A program made the translations under genes and the position numbers. 61,377 bases of DNA from the NCBI GenBank assembly GCA_002897855.1, contig BDTO01000003.1, positions 1 to 61,377 on the forward strand. Direction: 5' to 3'. This document shows positions 59,102 to 61,377 of the stretch, in pieces. The stretch is from a bacterium BMS3Bbin05. Lineage in GTDB: Bacteria; Nitrospirota; Thermodesulfovibrionia; Thermodesulfovibrionales; BMS3Bbin05. The stretch's first letter is position 1. Each line of letters opens with the position of its first letter. A model generated the notes under the pieces. The model worked only from the letters and a program-made list of their open reading frames with translations, was not told the DNA's origin and ran no database searches.

Positions 59102-59746
59102 ATGACGGAAGAAGATCGATTTACAAAGTCCATTTTTGACAATGCATTAAAGGTTATCAGGGATCCGGCCGCTTTTTTCAGGCAAATGCCCAGGGAAGGG
59201 GGATTCGGGGCACCGGTCATCTTTCTTGCCGCAATGGTTTTCCTGGGCTTGATTGTAAACCTCATTGGCGCAGCATTGATTATAAGACCTCACAATCTCG
59301 GGGGCGGTTTAATCATGCTCATCGCTGCACCTGTAATTATGGTGCTGTTGAGTTTTGTAAGCGCAGCCGTTTTGTTCCTGATCTGGCGGATTATCGGGAG
59401 CAAGCAGAGTTATGAGACGGCTTATCGTTGCATGGCGTATTCCTGCGGAATCCTTCCCGTCACATCTGCTATCTCGTTCATTCCATTTGCCGGTGTCGTT
59501 TTGAGTACATTATGGGGGGCATATCTGATAATATCCGCATCGATTCATGTTCATGGAATAAAGCCTGCAAAGGCGTGGGCCGTATGGGGCATTATAGCCG
59601 TCATATTCATCGGGATAAATCTGAGCGCCGAAATGGGTAGCCGTTATGCAGCCAGAAATATGGTCAGGCAGCGATTAGAGATGCAGAAGTTGCAGGACAA
59701 TGCCGTTAAGGAGATGCAAAAGGCAAAAAAAGAGATGTATAAATAA
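59102..59746 (+). CDS. YIP1 family membrane protein
   Basis: The 214-residue protein starts after GGGGAGGT (5 nt spacing). It has the Yip1 layout: a soluble start ending KVIRDPAAFFRQMPREGGF, then five membrane helices, with SYETAYRCMAYSCGILPVTSAISFIPFAGVVLSTLWGAYLIISASIHVHGI (the typical Y-R-x-x-AY and final-helix pattern), and a charged C-terminal helix. Its role in bacteria is unknown. A strong terminator follows. Confidence 0.85.
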   Translation: MTEEDRFTKSIFDNALKVIRDPAAFFRQMPREGGFGAPVIFLAAMVFLGLIVNLIGAALIIRPHNLGGGLIMLIAAPVIMVLLSFVSAAVLFLIWRIIGSKQSYETAYRCMAYSCGILPVTSAISFIPFAGVVLSTLWGAYLIISASIHVHGIKPAKAWAVWGIIAVIFIGINLSAEMGSRYAARNMVRQRLEMQKLQDNAVKEMQKAKKEMYK

Positions 59747-59772
59747 ATCCGACAACAATAAAGACATTGATG

Positions 59773-59797
59773 CCCTGCAAGACAATGCAGGGTTTTT
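59773..59797 (+). terminator. Rho-independent terminator after the YIP1 gene
   Basis: A 7-bp stem CCCTGCA / TGCAGGG with a 6-nt loop is followed by TTTTTCT. Confidence 0.85.
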
Positions 59798-59859
59798 CTG
59801 ATCATCTCGCATCTATACGCTCATTTCCCACCCGGAGCCATTTTGTTTTATAATTATCC

Positions 59860-60924
59860 ATGCTTACAGGCATAGAAAAAAGAGTACTGGCCGGCAAAAG
59901 GTTAACCCGGGGGGACGGCCTCAGGCTGTTTGAATCGGATGATATATTTACCATAGGGAAACTGGCCGGCAAAATGGCCGGAAAGATAAACGGCAAAAAG
60001 GTATACTTTGTACAAAACCGCCACATAAATCCGACCAATATCTGTATAAACAGGTGCCGTTTCTGTGCCTTCAGCCGCTCAAAAGGCGACAAGGGGGCTT
60101 ACGAATTAAGCACTTCTGAAATATTGAACAGAATCAGAAGCTCTCCGGAGGGGACGAGGGAACTGCATATCGTGGGCGGGCTTCATCCCGACCGGTCATT
60201 TGAATACTACCTTGATATGCTGAAGTCCATCAGGAAGGAGTTTCCGAAACTTCACATAAAGGCCTTTACGGCAGTTGAGATCGACCATTTTTCAAATAAA
60301 AGCGGACTTGCGGTCCGTGATGTAATTGAAAAACTGAAGGAATGCGGTCTTGAGGCCATGCCCGGGGGGGGTGCGGAGATATTTGCCGAAGAAACGAGAA
60401 ATAAATTGTGTCCCGAAAAGATACCGGGTGAAAGGTGGCTCGATATCCACAGGGAAGCTCACCTGTGCAGCGTAAAGACAAATGCTACGATGCTCTACGG
60501 ACATATTGAATCATACGGGGACAGGGTGGATCATCTTTTGCGCCTCAGAAAGCTCCAGGATAAAACCGGTGGGTTTCAGGCATTTATCCCTCTTTCATAC
60601 CACCCTAAGAATACAGAGATAGGGGGCAGGTACCCCTCCGGCATAGATGATCTGAAGACCATCGCAGTAAGCCGCCTGATGCTGGACAATTTCCCCCACA
60701 TCAAGGCCTACTGGGTCATGCTGGGTGAAAAGCTTTCCCAGATTGCACTCCTTTTCGGGGCGGATGATATCGACGGGACAATCATTGAAGAAAAGATTAC
60801 GCATTCGGCAGGCGCCATGACGGGGGAGCGGCTCACAAAGGACCGGCTTGTGCATTTGATCAAACGGGCAGGCAAGAGACCGGTCGAGAGGGATGCACTA
60901 TACAGGACTGTAAAACAGAATTGA
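59860..60924 (+). CDS. mqnE: Aminofutalosine synthase MqnE
   Basis: The 354-residue radical SAM enzyme has RHINPTNICINRCRFCAFSRSKGDKGAY with the CxxxCxxC cluster, ELHIVGGLHPD, IKAFTAVEIDHFS, LPGGGAEIF-like MPGGGAEIFAEETRNKLCPEK, TNATMLYGHIES and FIPLSYHPKNTEI, all MqnE landmarks. It makes aminofutalosine from SAM and the chorismate-derived enol in the futalosine route to menaquinone. It implies respiration with menaquinone and no classic Men pathway. No other mqn gene is adjacent. Confidence 0.95.
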   Translation: MLTGIEKRVLAGKRLTRGDGLRLFESDDIFTIGKLAGKMAGKINGKKVYFVQNRHINPTNICINRCRFCAFSRSKGDKGAYELSTSEILNRIRSSPEGTRELHIVGGLHPDRSFEYYLDMLKSIRKEFPKLHIKAFTAVEIDHFSNKSGLAVRDVIEKLKECGLEAMPGGGAEIFAEETRNKLCPEKIPGERWLDIHREAHLCSVKTNATMLYGHIESYGDRVDHLLRLRKLQDKTGGFQAFIPLSYHPKNTEIGGRYPSGIDDLKTIAVSRLMLDNFPHIKAYWVMLGEKLSQIALLFGADDIDGTIIEEKITHSAGAMTGERLTKDRLVHLIKRAGKRPVERDALYRTVKQN

Positions 60925-61080
60925 GATTATTAAGGATACCTTAGGGACTTCAGGATGTCCCCAAAGACGACCTCCTTTCCAGCCGGCATCCCGGCAGAAA
61001 AACCTGCGTTATTTAACTTGCCCCCTGCTCTTTGCATCCTGCATCCTGTCAGGAATATACTATCTGAAGAAAGGACTGTC

Positions 61081-61377
61081 ATGAAAAAGGCCGGTCGCTA
61101 TGACGTATCTTACCTATTAGAAACACAGTTTGAACCTGGCTCTCGTGGTCGCATACTCAAGAACAGGCTTGGTATAAAAAGGAAAAGAGATATGGAGGAG
61201 ATAGAGTCAGAGGCATTACAAAAGACACTTGATAAACTTCTTGGAATTTATGACAAAGAGCACCGGTTTAAAGAGTCTGACATTAAACGAATGCACAAAT
61301 TATGGCTCGGTGAAATTTACGAATGGGCTGGAAAGTACAGGCGAGTCAATGTTAGCAAGGGAGATTTCCCTTTTGCT
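61081..61377 (+). CDS. Fic family protein, N-terminal part (runs off the window)
   Basis: ATG 61081 with AAAGGA just upstream opens a frame that continues to the window end (99 codons). MEEIESEALQKTLDKLLGIYDKEHRFKESDIKRMHKLWLGEIYEWAGKYRRVNVSKGDFPFA matches the N-terminal helices of Fic/DOC-type proteins, ending before the HPFxxGNGR AMPylation motif. Fic proteins modify targets with AMP or related groups and are often toxin-antitoxin or accessory genes. This may mark the start of a less conserved region beyond the window. Confidence 0.85.
   Translation, partial: MKKAGRYDVSYLLETQFEPGSRGRILKNRLGIKRKRDMEEIESEALQKTLDKLLGIYDKEHRFKESDIKRMHKLWLGEIYEWAGKYRRVNVSKGDFPFA

Overview
This window looks like a chromosomal segment of a Gram-negative, anaerobic (or at least anaerobically equipped) bacterium. 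The evidence is a TonB-dependent outer-membrane receptor with TonB, a class II B12-dependent ribonucleotide reductase, an aminofutalosine (futalosine-type) menaquinone gene, anaerobic-type corrin methyltransferases, a ThiC-like protein that probably makes the cobamide lower ligand, and a UGA-encoded selenoprotein. Gene content and repeat style fit Nitrospirota or Desulfobacterota, but there is no rRNA or phylogenetic marker here to settle that. Most genes are ordinary housekeeping genes with good Shine-Dalgarno sites and tight operon overlaps. The first 1.4 kb is markedly AT-richer and looks like a decayed accessory locus.

Layout. 1-1400: remnants of what may be a restriction-modification locus. 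1400-8000: mixed genes (an interrupted STAS/HATPase regulator, LOG-family protein, c-type cytochrome lipoprotein, nitroreductase, divergent GroES-like protein, radical SAM protein) and a tRNA with a CAT anticodon. 8.1-13.8 kb (minus): the cell-shape operon mreB-mreC-mreD-mrdA-rodA plus an RDD membrane protein. 14.2-17.6 kb: nrdJ under a promoter that contains a NrdR-box-like palindrome, two small Cys-rich ORFs and dCMP deaminase. 17.9-24.8 kb: PilZ-type proteins, a Zn-ribbon regulator, YtxH, a P-loop kinase-like protein, mutS2 and a YifB/ComM ATPase. 25-26.2 kb: atpB-atpE, separate from the rest of the ATP synthase genes. 26.6-28.6 kb: an MBL hydrolase and endonuclease III.

28.7-47.9 kb is a large cobamide region. 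A cobalamin riboswitch precedes btuB-btuF-btuC-btuD-tonB. Then come a bzaF-like thiC paralogue, cobU, cobT, cobQ, cbiB, cobD, truncated cobB, a cbiQ remnant, cobO, truncated cbiD, a methylase remnant, cobM, a shortened cbiG-cobJ fusion, an undescribed glutamine-amidotransferase-like gene, cobS and cobC. Uptake, adenosylation and nucleotide-loop assembly are intact, while several corrin-ring genes are broken by what look like internal deletions. Read at face value this is a pathway moving from de novo synthesis to salvage. Collapsed assembly gaps are the main alternative.

48-61 kb: a CaCA exchanger, dUTPase, HtpX, a Ca-type P-ATPase that apparently starts at CTG, MscS, RsmA, a Nudix hydrolase, the selenocysteine-containing thioredoxin-like/thioredoxin reductase fusion, a YIP1 protein, mqnE and the start of a Fic protein.

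A 143-147 bp non-coding repeat with inverted ends (TAG...CTA) occurs seven times. Two copies supply the stop codon of the gene upstream (tonB, cobS) and a third lies 1 bp beyond the rsmA stop. Other inverted-repeat modules lie between genes, and some hairpin modules are inside genes (cobU, the amidotransferase-like gene, the 3' end of the P-ATPase).
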